A DNA stretch of 56,681 bases from Bacteriovorax sp. (GTDB taxonomy: Bacteria; Bdellovibrionota; Bacteriovoracia; Bacteriovoracales; Bacteriovoracaceae), in contig JACMNL010000115.1 of NCBI GenBank assembly GCA_014378525.1, forward strand, positions 1 through 56,681, in the 5' to 3' direction. The notes beneath the pieces are model-generated. The model was not told the origin of the DNA. It ran no database searches and saw nothing but the letters and a program-made list of their open reading frames with translations. Both the position numbers and the translations under genes were made by a program. Of the stretch, positions 16,463 to 25,792 are shown piece by piece. Position 1 is the first letter of the stretch. Every line of letters starts with the position of its first letter.

Positions 16463-19400
16463 ACTTTTTTCTCCTTACTGTGCAGGTAAAGATACTGCAG
16501 AGCTGGAACAATATACAAAGTTAAAAGCATCGAAACCCAAAGTCCTCCGCAGACTGCGATTCCCAATGGCTGAAGAATTTTTCCACCTTCGCCAAAGCCA
16601 AGTGCAATCGGAAGCATTCCCAGGACTGTTGTCATTGAAGTCATGAGGATCGGACGAATACGCGCGAGGGAGGCTTCAATAGTTGCAGTCTTTGCATCCT
16701 TTCCTTCATCGTGGAGTTTTTTAATGAAGTCGACGAGGATAATACTGTTGGCAACGGCAATTCCGTTTAAGAGAATCGTTCCGAGTCCCGAGTTTAATGA
16801 AAGTGTGCTCTTGAAAATAAATAATGAAATAAGAACACCGATGAATCCCAATGGAATCGCAACCAGAACCAGAAGTGAATGAACGAAGTCACCCAGCTGG
16901 ATAACCATCGTTAAAAATACCAGAGCAATAGAAATTCCTACGGCCCATTTCAATTGATCAAGCGACGTCTGAAGTTCTTTGTCAGGCTGAACTTCTGCGA
17001 GAGTCGGAAGATCAGGATTGTTCTGGTCTCTTTTTGCTTTATATTTTTTAAGAAGATCTTCTGCCTGAAGCTTGCGCTCTTTTGCTTTATCCAGCTGGTT
17101 CTTATTCAGAGTTCCTGTCAGAACAATAAGCGCTTTCTGGTCTTCTCTATAAATTCTTGGCGCTCTGTCTTCGAGTGTAATATTGGCAAGAGCTCCAAGA
17201 GGAATTAATCTTCCTTCAAAGCCGATTGGAAATGCTTTCAGCTGGTCAACCGAAGTCACATCGCCGCTGTTTACACGAAGGTAAATCGGCATTTCCTGTT
17301 GCTTTAAAAATATTTTTTCAGCATACACACCATCAGTCACAACACGCATGTAATGAGACAATTCATACTTCGATAAAACTTCAGATGCAGATCCCGATTC
17401 AACAAACTGCTGAACGCGGATTTCTTTTTCTTTATCTGCTGTCGGAGTTACACGGACCTTATCAAAAATTCCATTCTCCAGAAGCTGTGCCTGAATATCC
17501 TGAGCGGCCTCAAGTCTTTTTACCGGATCACCACCTGTGATCTCAAGGCGGTATTGAGGAGGATCAGGAATAGATAATTCTGAAGGGTTCCATGATTCTG
17601 CCCAGTAGAATTTAGTCGGAGTATTTTTATAAAGCTCTTCAGCTTTTTCCACCATCTCTTTGATTTTTTCTTTGTGCTTGATTCTCACCATGATGTTTCC
17701 GTCATGTGAGCCCTGGATTTGTGTAAACGTATAAAGCATTTCGTCGCCGAAATTTTTATTCAGACTTTCTTCCAGGCTTTCCAGTTCAGATTCCATTTGC
17801 TTCATTTCAGAAAACGAAGGTGATGAAACACCGACAATCATCCAGTCACTGTCCGGCTTGCCGATAACTTCTTTATTAAGATGTGGAAGCACTAAAAAAA
17901 CCAGAAGAGGAAGAATGAGGATAACTCCTCCGAACACTCCCATTTGCCATTTTTTATTTGTTAAAAATCCTTCAAGAGTTCTGCGGTAGAAATTTTCCAG
18001 TTTCATCAGAGGCTTTTCTACTGGAGACTTTGATTCAAGGTTCTGGCCCATTGATAAAAGCTGTAAACGAATTGTTGGAACAAGTATAAGGGCCACGACA
18101 GCAGAAAGTCCGTGTGAGAAAATTACGGCCTTCGCTAAATCCCCTAACAATGAATGTGTCAGACCTTGTGTAAAAATCAGAGGGAAAAAGACCACTAGTG
18201 AAGCAAGAGTTGAAGCGATAATTGGTAATCGTACTTCATTGACGGCAGTGATAACAATTTTAACTTTATCCTGGTAAGTCAGCTTCTCAACCTGGTGCTC
18301 GAAGTGACGTACAATGTTTTCCAGAACTACGACTGAGGCATCGACGTTCATACCTGCAGAGAGGGCTAGACCGCCGAGTGAAATTAAATTCAAGTTCATT
18401 CCCGCTAAACGCATAAGAATGAACGCCATCAAAAGACTTAATGGGATTTCAATAGCTGCTGTAATAACGTTTTTAAAACTTCCAAGAAAAATAAAAAGCA
18501 CGATAACCGCAAGAAACGCGGCCAGAAAAACTTCATGGACAACACTCATAACACTTCTGTTAATGAACTCTGCAGGGTTAACGAGAATTCTGAACTCAAC
18601 ATCGGCCGGCCACTGCTTTTTTAAAATTTCCAGCTGCGCCATGATCTGGTCAGACATCTGCTTAATGTTCCCGCCTTCTTTAGGACTGGCAAAAAGAATT
18701 AAACTTTCAACACCGCTGGTTTTAAATTTCTGGCGGCTGTTTTTTGAAACTCCAAGAGTGATTTTAGCAACATCTTTTAAAAAGATGGCGGGCTTCCCTT
18801 TTCCAGAGATTCTGATCTGAGAAAGCATTTCAAAGTTCGGAGTATTTTTTGGCAAATTGATCAGATAATCTTTTTCGCCAAGTTTTAAAGTCCCGCCAGT
18901 CAGACCGACAACGGACTGCTCGATTGCAGATTGAATCTGCACCGTCGTGATTTCATACTGAGCTAATTTTTCCGGAATCAAACTTACAGTGACTTCTTTT
19001 CTGTTGGGATTCCATAAACCAAAATCACCGGCGTCTTCTACTTTTGATTTTAGCGGAGTGATCATCGGTTCAAGTGTCTGATAAAGATCATCGAGAGATC
19101 TCATCGGACTATAAAAACTGATGGCGAAAAATCCGCGGTTTTCACTCCACGAATAAACCTGGATACCGCGACGGATATCTTCACTGGCGGAGGCCATGCG
19201 TGCGTTCACTAAATTCTGAACGTCGCTAATCGCTTTTTCAGGATCGGCACCCCATTCAAAAGTGATTCTGTAATTAGTTGTCTGGTTTCTGTATTCGGCG
19301 TGAAGTTCTTTTACGGCGACTGATTCGACTTTCATTCCCTGCAGGTTTGATTCGAGATCGTTTCCGTAAGCTTCAAAAAATTGTTGTGATGATAATGAGC

Positions 19401-19545
19401 CGGTAGGAATGCTTACTGAAACAGTAATCTGGCTGCTATTGGGAAATAATGAAATGGGAAGCTGTAATCCGCTGATGATCCCCCAGACTGCAAGTGCGCC
19501 CAGGATAATATAAACGCGTAAGGGCTTCGAATAAAGATTGCCCAT
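16459..19545 (-). CDS. RND efflux pump, inner membrane permease
   Basis: A 1028-residue proton-driven pump with the full AcrB-type layout: TM1 at about 11-30, a large periplasmic loop, TM2-6, a cytoplasmic turn, TM7 at about 535, the second periplasmic loop and TM8-12. The proton-relay helix TM4 reads GMNVDASVVVLEN, with one aspartate where AcrB has two; TM10 reads GIAVANSIILVDF. The single Asp recalls metal-efflux pumps, but TM10 is more like multidrug or small-molecule pumps, so the substrate is open. The ATG overlaps the adaptor stop (TAATG). Confidence 0.93.
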   Translation of the reverse strand: MGNLYSKPLRVYIILGALAVWGIISGLQLPISLFPNSSQITVSVSIPTGSLSSQQFFEAYGNDLESNLQGMKVESVAVKELHAEYRNQTTNYRITFEWGADPEKAISDVQNLVNARMASASEDIRRGIQVYSWSENRGFFAISFYSPMRSLDDLYQTLEPMITPLKSKVEDAGDFGLWNPNRKEVTVSLIPEKLAQYEITTVQIQSAIEQSVVGLTGGTLKLGEKDYLINLPKNTPNFEMLSQIRISGKGKPAIFLKDVAKITLGVSKNSRQKFKTSGVESLILFASPKEGGNIKQMSDQIMAQLEILKKQWPADVEFRILVNPAEFINRSVMSVVHEVFLAAFLAVIVLFIFLGSFKNVITAAIEIPLSLLMAFILMRLAGMNLNLISLGGLALSAGMNVDASVVVLENIVRHFEHQVEKLTYQDKVKIVITAVNEVRLPIIASTLASLVVFFPLIFTQGLTHSLLGDLAKAVIFSHGLSAVVALILVPTIRLQLLSMGQNLESKSPVEKPLMKLENFYRRTLEGFLTNKKWQMGVFGGVILILPLLVFLVLPHLNKEVIGKPDSDWMIVGVSSPSFSEMKQMESELESLEESLNKNFGDEMLYTFTQIQGSHDGNIMVRIKHKEKIKEMVEKAEELYKNTPTKFYWAESWNPSELSIPDPPQYRLEITGGDPVKRLEAAQDIQAQLLENGIFDKVRVTPTADKEKEIRVQQFVESGSASEVLSKYELSHYMRVVTDGVYAEKIFLKQQEMPIYLRVNSGDVTSVDQLKAFPIGFEGRLIPLGALANITLEDRAPRIYREDQKALIVLTGTLNKNQLDKAKERKLQAEDLLKKYKAKRDQNNPDLPTLAEVQPDKELQTSLDQLKWAVGISIALVFLTMVIQLGDFVHSLLVLVAIPLGFIGVLISLFIFKSTLSLNSGLGTILLNGIAVANSIILVDFIKKLHDEGKDAKTATIEASLARIRPILMTSMTTVLGMLPIALGFGEGGKILQPLGIAVCGGLWVSMLLTLYIVPALQYLYLHSKEKKV

Positions 19546-20420
19546 TATTGAATTTTCGCTGCAGCTGGAGCATCAACGTCGAACATCTCGCCTTCTTTTA
19601 AAGGACGGCTTGAACGAACAATAATCTGCTCACCTTTTGCAATTCCCGACTTAACGACAAAATTGTTATCTCTTTGCTCACCAAGAACAATAAGTTTTTT
19701 GCTGAACTGATTTTTGCCTTTCAACACTCTCACCATTGCTTTCCCGTCCTGAAATACTAACGAAGCTTCTGGGATCATAATGATTGAGCCCTGGTTGATT
19801 TCAAAAGTGGCCTGACCAATGCTTCCGATTGGTGGAAGTGTTTTTTTCAAATCAGTGAATTCGAATTCTGCAGACGCAGTTCCTGTGCGTGAATCAACAA
19901 GAGGACTGATACCGATAATTTTAATTGGAAGAGTTAAATCAGATTTAGAATCCATTTTAAAATTTCCAACGAGGCCCGAGTGAACTGTCATCACGTCATT
20001 GCTTGGAAATTCTGCAGATAATTTTAAAGACTTTGGATTGATAACTGTAAAGAGTTTGTCTCCACGGTTTACTTTAGTCATTTGAGTTGTGTGCATCTGG
20101 CTCAATACACCAGCAATTGGTGATCTCACCGGCACAGCTGCATAGGTATAACTTGGATCTTTGTTTTCTAAATACATGATCACTTCGCCGGCCTTTACAG
20201 TTGATCCAAGTTCTTTCAGGATTTTTGTAACGTGACCTTCGATATCTGCACTAACCAGTGACTGGATTTTTGCTTCGATTTTTACCGGAACGATAATGCG
20301 TTTGTTGTCGTTGAGAAGTTTGATTTCCTGAAGAAGAACTTTTGGTTTATCAGCAGGCTTCACTTCAGCGTGAGCAAGAGTAAATGAAAAAATAAGTGCG
20401 AGCGAAAATAAACTTTTCAT
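19545..20420 (-). CDS. Periplasmic adaptor of the RND efflux system
   Basis: A 291-residue membrane-fusion protein that bridges pump and channel. A signal peptide (MKSLFSLALIFSFTLAHA) is followed by a barrel-sandwich (lipoyl) domain (SADIEGHVTKILKELGSTVKAG in parts, PVRSPIAGVLSQ) and beta-barrel domains (LKLSAEFPSNDV, GIAKGEQIIVRSSRPLKEG). The helical hairpin between the lipoyl halves is almost absent, giving a short adaptor. I choose the ATG at 20420, which has AAGGG nine bases upstream and a proper signal peptide; a TTG ten codons earlier is open but unsupported. Confidence 0.9.
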   Translation of the reverse strand: MKSLFSLALIFSFTLAHAEVKPADKPKVLLQEIKLLNDNKRIIVPVKIEAKIQSLVSADIEGHVTKILKELGSTVKAGEVIMYLENKDPSYTYAAVPVRSPIAGVLSQMHTTQMTKVNRGDKLFTVINPKSLKLSAEFPSNDVMTVHSGLVGNFKMDSKSDLTLPIKIIGISPLVDSRTGTASAEFEFTDLKKTLPPIGSIGQATFEINQGSIIMIPEASLVFQDGKAMVRVLKGKNQFSKKLIVLGEQRDNNFVVKSGIAKGEQIIVRSSRPLKEGEMFDVDAPAAAKIQ

Positions 20421-20515
20421 GAATTGAACCCTTCTCTTAAATAAAAACAATTTTTAGCTGAAAAGTGGCCTTATTTCAATGGGGATGAAAAATATACTAT
20501 GGGGTAAACGACTGA

Positions 20516-21373
20516 TTATTCCTCATAAAACAGGCTTTTCTCCTGATCGGCCAGCCACAGAAGTGCTTTATCTACCCAAGGAGAAATGGATTTTCTTTCT
20601 CTCACCCACCAGACTCCAAAAAGCATGTGATTGCTCTTGTGCCCCGGGATGATTTTTAATGTTCCTTCTTTCAGTTCACTCACTACGGTGTAATAAGGAA
20701 GAATGGTCCAGCCGTGGCCTAATTTGCAGGCCTCTCTTAATGTTGAGATGTCACTGAATGTTCCAAAAGTTCTTTTTGATCCGTCATCATTTCCTAAAAT
20801 AAAAAGTGATGAGCGCGTGAAGTGCAGATACTCAGCATCGTTTAAATCCGACTTCTGTTTGATCTTATTTTTTTTGATGTAATCTTTTGAGGCAACAAGT
20901 GCAAATGATTCTCTAGCAACAGTTTTAAATGCGATCAGTGGATCAGTCGGTCTTCCGCAGTCAAAACCAAAATCGGCCTGGCCGGAAAGCAAAAGTCTTT
21001 CTATTCCATTGTCAGAACTCACGATAGAAACCGTGGTTTCATTATCACCTGTGAGATTATTTATTTTTGGCATGAGGATTCTGGATGCGAATTCTCTCGT
21101 TGAAGCAATCGTAACACTTTTTTGTTGCTGTAAAACCAGTCGTTGAGAATAGATGCTTTCTTCAGTCCACTTGTTTAATGCGAACCCTTTTTCTGTCAGC
21201 ATCCATCTGCCGTTTCTCTTTTCAAAGACGTCACTTTTTTCTGCAATGCCCTTAATGTTTCTTGATACAACCGAGATATCTTTTCCTAATCGAACGGCCA
21301 GGTCTTCTAATGTCTGGTTTCTTTCGAACTGATAAACGATTTCGCATTCTGTACTGGATAATTCAAACTTCAT
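20516..21373 (-). CDS. LysR-type transcriptional regulator
   Basis: A 285-residue regulator. The N-terminal winged helix is at about 1-65 (LEDLAVRLGKDISVVSRNIKGI recognition region, WMLTEKG wing), and a type 2 periplasmic-binding-like ligand domain is at about 85-280 (VTIASTREFASRILMPKI, LLSGQADFGFD, CKLGHGWTILPYYTV). It lies 95 bases upstream of the efflux adaptor on the same strand, rather than divergent as is usual, so it may be co-transcribed with the pump or control it from the spacer. I start it at 21373, where TTGGAAAG precedes the ATG; longer frames add a Cys-rich stretch of doubtful reality. Confidence 0.85.
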   Translation of the reverse strand: MKFELSSTECEIVYQFERNQTLEDLAVRLGKDISVVSRNIKGIAEKSDVFEKRNGRWMLTEKGFALNKWTEESIYSQRLVLQQQKSVTIASTREFASRILMPKINNLTGDNETTVSIVSSDNGIERLLLSGQADFGFDCGRPTDPLIAFKTVARESFALVASKDYIKKNKIKQKSDLNDAEYLHFTRSSLFILGNDDGSKRTFGTFSDISTLREACKLGHGWTILPYYTVVSELKEGTLKIIPGHKSNHMLFGVWWVRERKSISPWVDKALLWLADQEKSLFYEE

Positions 21374-21481
21374 GATCTTTCCAAGGTTGCATTTTTTGCA
21401 CATAACGTATGCCAACTTTGCAGTTTTCACAACATCTAATTAAATCTATTTTGCTGATAACGAAAGAAAGGAGAAGGATTT

Positions 21482-22735
21482 ATGAAACGCACTTTTAGTA
21501 TCTTAGCTATAATTTTGGGTCTGATTTCCCAGGCGCAGGCCGCAAATCTGACAGTTCACGAATGGGGAACTTTTACGAGCTTTATGGGATCGAATGGAGA
21601 ATTAATCGAAGGAATGCATCACGAAGATGAAGCACTTCCTGCATTTGTGTATGGATTGAAAAAAGATGCACCAACACCTCAGCCACAACCACCAACTCCA
21701 CGTCCACGTCCACCACAACCAGCTCCATGTCACCCGCACAGTAAAGTTGGTTGTGAAACTTTAATGAGTCTGTTTGCAACTCACTCGGAATTTTTCCCTG
21801 AAGCTCCGATCTCAGCAGGTGTAACTCAGAAAATGGAAACGCCGGTTATTTATTTTTATGGAGATCAGGGTAAAAAAGTTAATGTTGAAATTAACTTCCC
21901 TCAAGGGATTATTACTCAGTATTATCCGCAATCAAGTTACTCTTATCCGAAACTTGCTGAAGCTCGTGAACTGAAAGACAGTCATTTTATTTTTGATGTA
22001 ACTTTACTTGCTGCGAATGAGTCGAACCTTCCACTGGTAAATTCTCAAAGTATCTGGAGTCCAGCAAGACAAGTTCCGAATGCGAATGCAGTTCGTACAG
22101 ATAATGGTGATAAAGAAAAATTTATTTTCTATAGAGGGATTGGTAACTTTCCTTCACCGTTAAAAGTAAGTTCAGATCTTAAAGATGTTTTAACTCTGGA
22201 AAATGTTTCTCAATCTCCAATCAGTATGGCGATTGTCCTTAACTCGAATGGTAAGACTGGAAATATTGCAGTCGTAAATAACCTGACTTCTAAAACTCAG
22301 GTAGCAGTTCCAAGTTTGGTTAACGGTCTGGATTTCAATCTTTACATCCAGAAAACAAAAGCTGTGATTATAGATTCACTTGTTAAAAATGGTCTTTATA
22401 CCGATGAAGCTGTGGCCATGGTTAACACCTGGCAGAGAAGTTACTTCAATACTCCAGGGATCAGAGTACTCTATATCGTCCCATCAGAAGATACAGAATC
22501 AATTCTTCCTCTGAATGTTAAACCTGCACCGAATGAATTAAAGCGAGTTTTGGTTGGACGAGTTGAAGTGATGACAAAAAATGAAGAAGCAAAATATCTT
22601 CAGGTGATTCAGTCAAATGCTACCATCAATATTGAAACGAATTTTGGAAGATTTTATGAGCCAAAACTAAGACGTCTTGAGCAGATTGCTCCAGCAGAAC
22701 TAAAAGAAAAAATCAGAATATTGTACAGCAATTAA
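21482..22735 (+). CDS. Secreted HEWGT-type protein, unknown
   Basis: A 417-residue exported protein. The signal peptide is MKRTFSILAIILGLISQAQA, followed at once by LTVHEWGTFTSF, a motif I have seen at the mature N-terminus of a family of secreted proteins in deltaproteobacteria-like and planctomycete genomes, without known function. A proline-rich linker (PTPQPQPPTPRPRPPQP) at about 66-82 splits the N-terminal part, followed by two cysteines. The remaining 300 residues look beta-rich with a helical C-terminus. AAGGAGAAGG precedes the start, a strong site, and a clear terminator follows: a well-expressed single-gene unit. Confidence 0.75.
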   Translation: MKRTFSILAIILGLISQAQAANLTVHEWGTFTSFMGSNGELIEGMHHEDEALPAFVYGLKKDAPTPQPQPPTPRPRPPQPAPCHPHSKVGCETLMSLFATHSEFFPEAPISAGVTQKMETPVIYFYGDQGKKVNVEINFPQGIITQYYPQSSYSYPKLAEARELKDSHFIFDVTLLAANESNLPLVNSQSIWSPARQVPNANAVRTDNGDKEKFIFYRGIGNFPSPLKVSSDLKDVLTLENVSQSPISMAIVLNSNGKTGNIAVVNNLTSKTQVAVPSLVNGLDFNLYIQKTKAVIIDSLVKNGLYTDEAVAMVNTWQRSYFNTPGIRVLYIVPSEDTESILPLNVKPAPNELKRVLVGRVEVMTKNEEAKYLQVIQSNATINIETNFGRFYEPKLRRLEQIAPAELKEKIRILYSN

Positions 22736-22744
22736 TAAAACTAA

Positions 22745-22777
22745 GGGCCTCGATTAATTGAGGCCCTTTTTTATTTT
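22745..22777 (+). terminator. Terminator after the HEWGT-type gene
   Basis: GGGCCTC (22745-22751) and GAGGCCC (22760-22766) form a 7-bp stem followed by TTTTTTATTTTT. It reaches the stop of the convergent GlsB-like gene and may serve that gene as well. Confidence 0.85.
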
Positions 22778-23034
22778 TAATGAGTGAGTCTGGAATTTCT
22801 TCCAGTAACAGCTCTGTAAATGGCAAGAATGATCACTGCACCTATAACGGAAGCAAAAAATCCGGCTGCTTCATTGTCGGCGTACCAACCGAACCCAATT
22901 CCAACATAGTGAGCGAACATCGCCCCGATAACCCCAAGAAGCATAGTAAGAATAATTCCTCCTCCATCTTTGCCTGGCATAATTAATTTAGCCACAGCAC
23001 CAACGACCAATCCAACTAACAATGTCCAAAGCAT
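22777..23034 (-). CDS. GlsB/YeaQ/YmgE-type membrane protein
   Basis: An 85-residue inner-membrane protein of the transglycosylase-associated (GlsB/YeaQ/YmgE) family, usually induced by stress. It shows the family pattern: LWTLLVGLVVGAVAKL, a short polar PGKDGGG loop, GIILTMLLGVIGAMFAHYVG, and a last helix ASVIGAVIILAIYR, i.e. three membrane segments. I place the start at 23034, where AAGGAG lies seven bases upstream; the longer frame to 23091 is unsupported. A second family member is at 26570-26863. Upstream, 23035-23230 holds no gene or clear signal. Confidence 0.88.
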   Translation of the reverse strand: MLWTLLVGLVVGAVAKLIMPGKDGGGIILTMLLGVIGAMFAHYVGIGFGWYADNEAAGFFASVIGAVIILAIYRAVTGRNSRLTH

Positions 23035-23230
23035 AAAAACTCCTTGTTTAAACATTTTTATTTCGCAAATTAATGCGGTCAATATTATCAATGCAAATTA
23101 AAAACCAATTCAATTAGCGGCCGAGATAAATACTCAAATAAATTAATTAATTGTAATTACTGAATGATTGAAGAAATTTAATTTTAAAAAAATTGATAAT
23201 GATCCGCATTTTAGAAACTAAAAAGCCCCA

Positions 23231-24259
23231 TTAACTGATTTTTTTCAAGACCTGCGATCTTAATTTCATGAAAGGACGCTCAATTATGTAATAAGTCGCA
23301 ATACTCACGGCAAAACTCGTTACTATAAATAGAAAAAACTTTGAAACATTATTCATGTGAGGAAATATTTTTCCGAGAACTCTGGCGACAAGATTGTTCC
23401 AGAGATAAAGCCCGTACGAATAAAGTGCAATGTGCTCGAATCCTTTCTGAAAAATGATCCTTTTCCAGTCGTAAACGCCCACCAGGATCAAAGAGAAAGA
23501 AATAGCGAGCAATTGGAAGCTCAGTACTACTGGTGAATTAAAGTTAGTTGGTTTGATATAAGTTAAAGTCAAAAAGAAAAGAATAATTCCGGTCAGTCCA
23601 AAAAATTTTTTACTTTTGAAAGCAGACCAGCGGTCATATGTGCTTGCGAGGAATACACCCCAGCTCAATCCATCGAGATGAGTAAGTGTGATGAACTGAT
23701 AATTGTAGGCAACACCTGGCAAAGTGGCCGCATCTGCTCCTGATCTGTAGAGATAAAAACGATAAAAAACAGAAAATAGTCCCGGCAGAAGCCAGATCAA
23801 TGGATTTATTTTTTTAAGTTTGAAATTAAAAAAGACCAGGGGGAATAAAAAGTAAAACTGCTCTTCAATACACAATGACCAGCTTTGCACAAAATCTTTC
23901 AGGGAGAAAAAATTCTGGATGAAAAATACAAAAGGCAAAGGTGATTCATTAAATGGAAAACCCAGGGCTGGTTTCACGAGAACATAAAACAGAAGAACCG
24001 TGTAATACAAAGGCAGTGTTCTGAAAGTTCTTTTAATAATAAAAGTCAGCACAGGTGATTTTGAATTGTCCTTGAATGACTGCAGCCCGATTAGAAAACC
24101 AGACAATACAAAAAATAGATCTACCCCGATCCAGCCGTAAGAAAAAATATACATCAGTGAGTAAGGAGCATCCTGAAGCAGCTCGCGGGAGTGCAAAAGA
24201 AGTACTGATAATATCGCCAGAGATCTTAGCAGATCCAAAGCTGGGTTACGATTGTGCAT
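23231..24259 (-). CDS. Acyltransferase 3 family membrane protein
   Basis: A 342-residue integral membrane O-acyltransferase of the OafA/YrhL type. It opens with RNPALDLLRSLAILSVLLLHS, holding the Arg and His of the family's active motif (His23), and continues with about ten membrane segments, including SYGWIGVDLFFVLSGFLIGL and WSLCIEEQFYFLFPL, both family signatures. It ends in a membrane segment without the SGNH domain found in longer relatives. Such enzymes add acetyl or similar groups to surface sugars or lipids. It is flanked by the ATP-grasp gene upstream on the same strand. Confidence 0.92.
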   Translation of the reverse strand: MHNRNPALDLLRSLAILSVLLLHSRELLQDAPYSLMYIFSYGWIGVDLFFVLSGFLIGLQSFKDNSKSPVLTFIIKRTFRTLPLYYTVLLFYVLVKPALGFPFNESPLPFVFFIQNFFSLKDFVQSWSLCIEEQFYFLFPLVFFNFKLKKINPLIWLLPGLFSVFYRFYLYRSGADAATLPGVAYNYQFITLTHLDGLSWGVFLASTYDRWSAFKSKKFFGLTGIILFFLTLTYIKPTNFNSPVVLSFQLLAISFSLILVGVYDWKRIIFQKGFEHIALYSYGLYLWNNLVARVLGKIFPHMNNVSKFFLFIVTSFAVSIATYYIIERPFMKLRSQVLKKIS

Positions 24260-24322
24260 GCTTCATTCTAAACAACTTCTATACTTTTGAACAAACACGG
24301 CAAAGAAGTACAGTTTAAACGT

Positions 24323-25699
24323 TTATGTTTTTTTATTGAACATAACACCGACCTGAGAGCCGCCTGAGCTTATGTTTACCTTGAGACTTGTATTGGTTGC
24401 ACGTGATAAAAATCCTCCGACTTCGAAGTGATTAAACTTACCGTTGCTCCAGTCGTATTGAACGAAAACTCCAAGATCAGAGATCGCTCTTTTTGGATGA
24501 CTTAGAAATCCATCGATTCCAATTGTATTAAGATTAACCCTTTTTTGAATAACCCACTCATGCAGTTTTTTTGGCGGGATTTTTTTTATAGTTTTCACTA
24601 ACTCATCATCCATGAATACGTGTTCACCTCCGAAACCATCGACGTACTTGATGACATACTTATCCGGGTTCAATAAGGCCTCTCCTCTCACTTCGCTTAA
24701 CATATTTGCAGGAAGGATTGAGTTTTGTAATCTTGCAGATGAGCCCAGCATTTTTTTTCTGAGCGATGGATCAGCAAGAATAGCGAGAATACTTTTTGAA
24801 GCGAATAGTCCAGTAATAAATGGACCGTAATGAGGAACCTGCTCGCGAACCAGTTTTGAATAAAAATCTTTTGATTCAATATAATCCTGAATGGTCAGAG
24901 CGAAGCTCACCATATAACTTTCCGGATACCAGTCCTTCCCTACTTTAATCATCCCGTCTTTAATCGTGATTTTTTCTTCACGTAAAAATGGATAGTCGCT
25001 GGTATCTACATTCAGTTTGTAATTTGCAGGAGTAATCAGGCGCAGGTCGTACTTTTTTTCTTTTGCACGTCTTAAAAGACACTCTTCATCCCAGTTGTAA
25101 CAATCAGTCTGAAAACGTGCGAGACTTTTTCCCAGTCGCTTCATATTTTTTATTTCTGCCGTTGATGTATCAAGTGAAAAATATTTTTTCTTCAGGTCAG
25201 GCATTAAAGAATAAAGAGTATCGTGAATGAAAGGCATTCTTGCAAGGCCATCAAAGCCAATTTCATTGATCTCTAAAAGTTTTGGAGGATTATTTACAGT
25301 CGGCTCTCCTACGATGGCCATATCAAATCGTAAGCTTCCCACCAGCCTGTCAGGTCTGTTTTTAATAACATTTAATTCTTTCAATAAAAAATCACGTACA
25401 GGACCTGTTGGAAAAATAGCTGCCACTTCTGCCTGCGGAAGTGAGATGAGTTTTAAAATCATTTCAGTGATATCTTTTGCAGTCTTATTAATCACCGGCA
25501 AATAAGAACCCGGAAGAACTCTGGGATAAATCGAGCAGTCCTGATCGAGAATATCTGAAAGGCCGGAATCAGAAAAAGCATTCCATAAATTTGTTTTATG
25601 ATTGTGGACTTCAATCTTTCTTGTTTTGAAATTCTCTAAATGTTTTGGGTGTTCTTCGTGATAATGGTGTTTAAAGTTCAAAGCTTGCTTTTTTTTCAC
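24323..25699 (-). CDS. ATP-grasp family ligase-like protein
   Basis: A 458-residue soluble protein that looks like a circularly permuted ATP-grasp enzyme of the glutathionylspermidine synthase-like kind. Key segments are LLEINEIGFDGLARMPF at about 145-160, PYGPFITGLFASKSILAIL-like at about 290-308, the nucleotide loop KYVDGFGGEHVF at about 355, EWVIQKRVNLNTIGIDG at about 384, and a C-terminal VNISSGGSQVGVMF. Such enzymes join carboxylates to amines. The start is GTG with GGAG seven bases upstream. It precedes the acyltransferase gene by 63 bases, so both could modify the same surface molecule. Assignment by eye; the substrate is unknown. Confidence 0.65.
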   Translation of the reverse strand: MKKKQALNFKHHYHEEHPKHLENFKTRKIEVHNHKTNLWNAFSDSGLSDILDQDCSIYPRVLPGSYLPVINKTAKDITEMILKLISLPQAEVAAIFPTGPVRDFLLKELNVIKNRPDRLVGSLRFDMAIVGEPTVNNPPKLLEINEIGFDGLARMPFIHDTLYSLMPDLKKKYFSLDTSTAEIKNMKRLGKSLARFQTDCYNWDEECLLRRAKEKKYDLRLITPANYKLNVDTSDYPFLREEKITIKDGMIKVGKDWYPESYMVSFALTIQDYIESKDFYSKLVREQVPHYGPFITGLFASKSILAILADPSLRKKMLGSSARLQNSILPANMLSEVRGEALLNPDKYVIKYVDGFGGEHVFMDDELVKTIKKIPPKKLHEWVIQKRVNLNTIGIDGFLSHPKRAISDLGVFVQYDWSNGKFNHFEVGGFLSRATNTSLKVNISSGGSQVGVMFNKKT

Positions 25700-25792
25700 G
25701 GGAACTCCACAAATTCTTCGATGATTGGTGAGTCTCTATGATAAAATAAGGCCATATACCTTACAAGTGCGGTCTTTTTTTCCGGATAAAAT

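Noticed and set aside
18314-18820. Open frame of 168 codons on the plus strand inside the RND pump gene
   Set aside because: It lies antisense to a strongly supported pump gene, has low-complexity Thr/Ile/Ser content typical of an antisense shadow, and has no ribosome-binding site.
21374-21430. Longer N-terminus for the LysR-type regulator with CKKC motif
   Set aside because: The ATG at 21373 has a ribosome-binding site and begins the winged helix directly; the upstream residues probably are non-coding promoter sequence with TGCA repeats.
21663-21730. Proline-rich direct repeats as a possible CRISPR or tandem repeat array
   Set aside because: The repeats are codon-level repeats of Pro, Arg and Gln inside a coding region, with no spacer structure.
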